Source: Actinomycetota bacterium | GTDB taxonomy: Bacteria; Actinomycetota; Acidimicrobiia; Acidimicrobiales; Acidimicrobiaceae | DNA length: 5,065 bases | Reading direction: 5' to 3' | Assembly (NCBI GenBank): GCA_027318945.1 | Contig: DAHVOF010000193.1 | Coordinates: forward strand, 1-5,065 | Part shown: in pieces, positions 4,361 through 5,065 of the stretch | Layout of the letters: the number at the start of each line of letters is the position of its first letter | Numbering within the stretch: the first letter of the stretch is position 1 | Translations under genes and position numbers: made by a program | The notes under the pieces: model-generated | The model's input: the letters and a program-made list of their open reading frames with translations, nothing else | Database searches by the model: none | Told to the model about the DNA's origin: nothing

Positions 4361-5065
4361 CCAAGGCCTACATAGAACCACGACTGGAAGCAATATTCCA
4401 TGACGATTCTTATGGCTATAGGCCGAAGCGCTCAGCTCACGATGCAGTTGGGAAAGCACGTAAAAGGTGTTGGAGCGATGACTGGGCCATTGATGTAGAT
4501 ATCAAGGCCTTTTTCGATTCCATCGACCATGATCTGCTTCTCAGAGCTGTCTCAACACACGTCTCGGAGCGATGGATACTTCTCTACATCAAACGTTGGT
4601 TGAAGGCGCCGATGGAAAACAAAGAGGGCCAACTCATAGAGCGAGAACGAGGTCTCCCTCAGGGGGGTGTCATTTCGCCGATCTTGGCCAATCTATTTCT
4701 CCACTACGCATTCGACAAATGGATGGGGAAGAACTTCCCGGATGCACCCTACGAGCGCTATGCTGATGATCTACTAGTGCATGTCAAGACCAAAGAATAC
4801 GCTGATCAGATCCTAGAAGCACTCAAGCAAAGGATGTCTGAGGTAAAGCTGGAACTTCATCCAATAAAGACCAAGATCATCTACTGCAAGGACTCCAACC
4901 GTAAAGGTGAGTTCAACCAGACTCGCTTCGAGTTTCTGGGATTTACCTTTGCACCAAGATATGCCCGCAACAAGTCCAGCAAGAAGTTCAACAGCTTTTT
5001 GCCAGCGGCCTCTGATGGTGCGGTCAAAAGAATGGGCAAAGAACTGAGGCAGCTCTGTCTTCATT

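Larger units (their letters stand above)
64..5065 (+). mobile_element. group II intron, 3' end beyond the window, interrupted by a serine-recombinase element
   Basis: Group II introns are self-splicing ribozymes that move by retrohoming, using a reverse transcriptase encoded in domain IV. The likely 5' end is GTGTG at 64-68, matching the GUGYG consensus. About 560 bases of structured, non-coding-looking sequence follow, then an RT gene with clear group II-type motifs. The RT is split by an insertion at 907-4334. Domains V and VI, the intron 3' end and the RT's maturase region lie beyond the right edge, so whether the intron is intact cannot be judged. The identification as a group II intron rests mainly on the RT; the exact 5' boundary is less certain. 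Confidence 0.8.
4300..5065 (+). pseudogene. ltrA: group II intron reverse transcriptase/maturase, 3' fragment (continues past the window)
   Basis: Native RT sequence resumes at 4335 and stays open to the right edge. It carries ADRIAQGVAK (RT-1), YGYRPKRSAHDAV, DVDIKAFFDSIDH with a catalytic Asp at 4498-4500, GLPQGGVISPILANLFLHY (from 4651), the YADD active site (4759-4770), and FEFLGFTF with the downstream FNSFLPAAS segment. The catalytic palm looks intact, while maturase and endonuclease regions are out of view. Stop TGA 4276-4278 limits the frame on the left. ATG 4300 in the element is in frame and adds MEGQYEATIPT before the native valine, so an RT lacking RT-0 could in principle be made, though I see no good SD for it. 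Joined to the 5' fragment it gives at least 336 uninterrupted residues, so the damage is the insertion alone. Confidence 0.88.

Noticed and set aside
1..5065. CRISPR array, tRNA or rRNA
   Set aside because: No regularly spaced repeats, cloverleaf-like sequence or conserved rRNA segments were seen on reading.

Overview
The window is a nested pair of mobile elements in a bacterial genome of medium-to-high GC. The style of the recombinase and its small zinc-binding partners recalls actinobacterial elements, but I cannot fix the host with confidence. The outer element is a group II intron. Its likely 5' end is GTGTG at 64, its ribozyme domains fill roughly 64-628, and its domain IV reverse transcriptase (RT) gene begins near 629 and runs off the right edge. 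The first 63 bases are probably the 5' exon.

The RT gene is cut in two by a 3,428-bp insertion (907-4334). The insertion sits inside one valine codon, after a GT dinucleotide present at both junctions (905-906 and 4333-4334). Joining 1-906 to 4335 onward restores an uninterrupted RT reading frame (...GVPTV|ADRIAQ...), so the insertion is precise and the RT looks otherwise undamaged within the window.

The insertion carries a large serine recombinase with extra C-terminal helix-turn-helix modules (1633-3894). Before it lies a small CxxxxCxC zinc-binding protein of DUF6788 type (1215-1565), and after it a CxxC...CxxxC zinc-finger-like protein (3891-4316). A fourth gene is split by the attachment site. 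Its ribosome-binding site, ATG and first codons are at the right end (4302-4334), and its remaining 98 codons are at the left end (906-1202). Joining the two ends into a circle gives a clean 105-codon ORF with a THPFHPLYGQ motif, resembling proteins I recall as DUF5372. In circular form the four genes lie in one direction and tile almost the whole 3,428 bp: a 12-nt gap, a 67-nt gap and two 4-nt overlaps.

The main discovery candidate is therefore a minimal serine-recombinase element whose fourth gene is whole only when the element is excised, which would make it a built-in sensor of integration state. A perfect TATAAT lies at the end of the split gene just before the DUF6788 gene, so recombinase expression could continue while integrated. 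The element also supplies an in-frame ATG (4300) to the severed 3' part of the RT gene. All of this is read from sequence; no searches were run.
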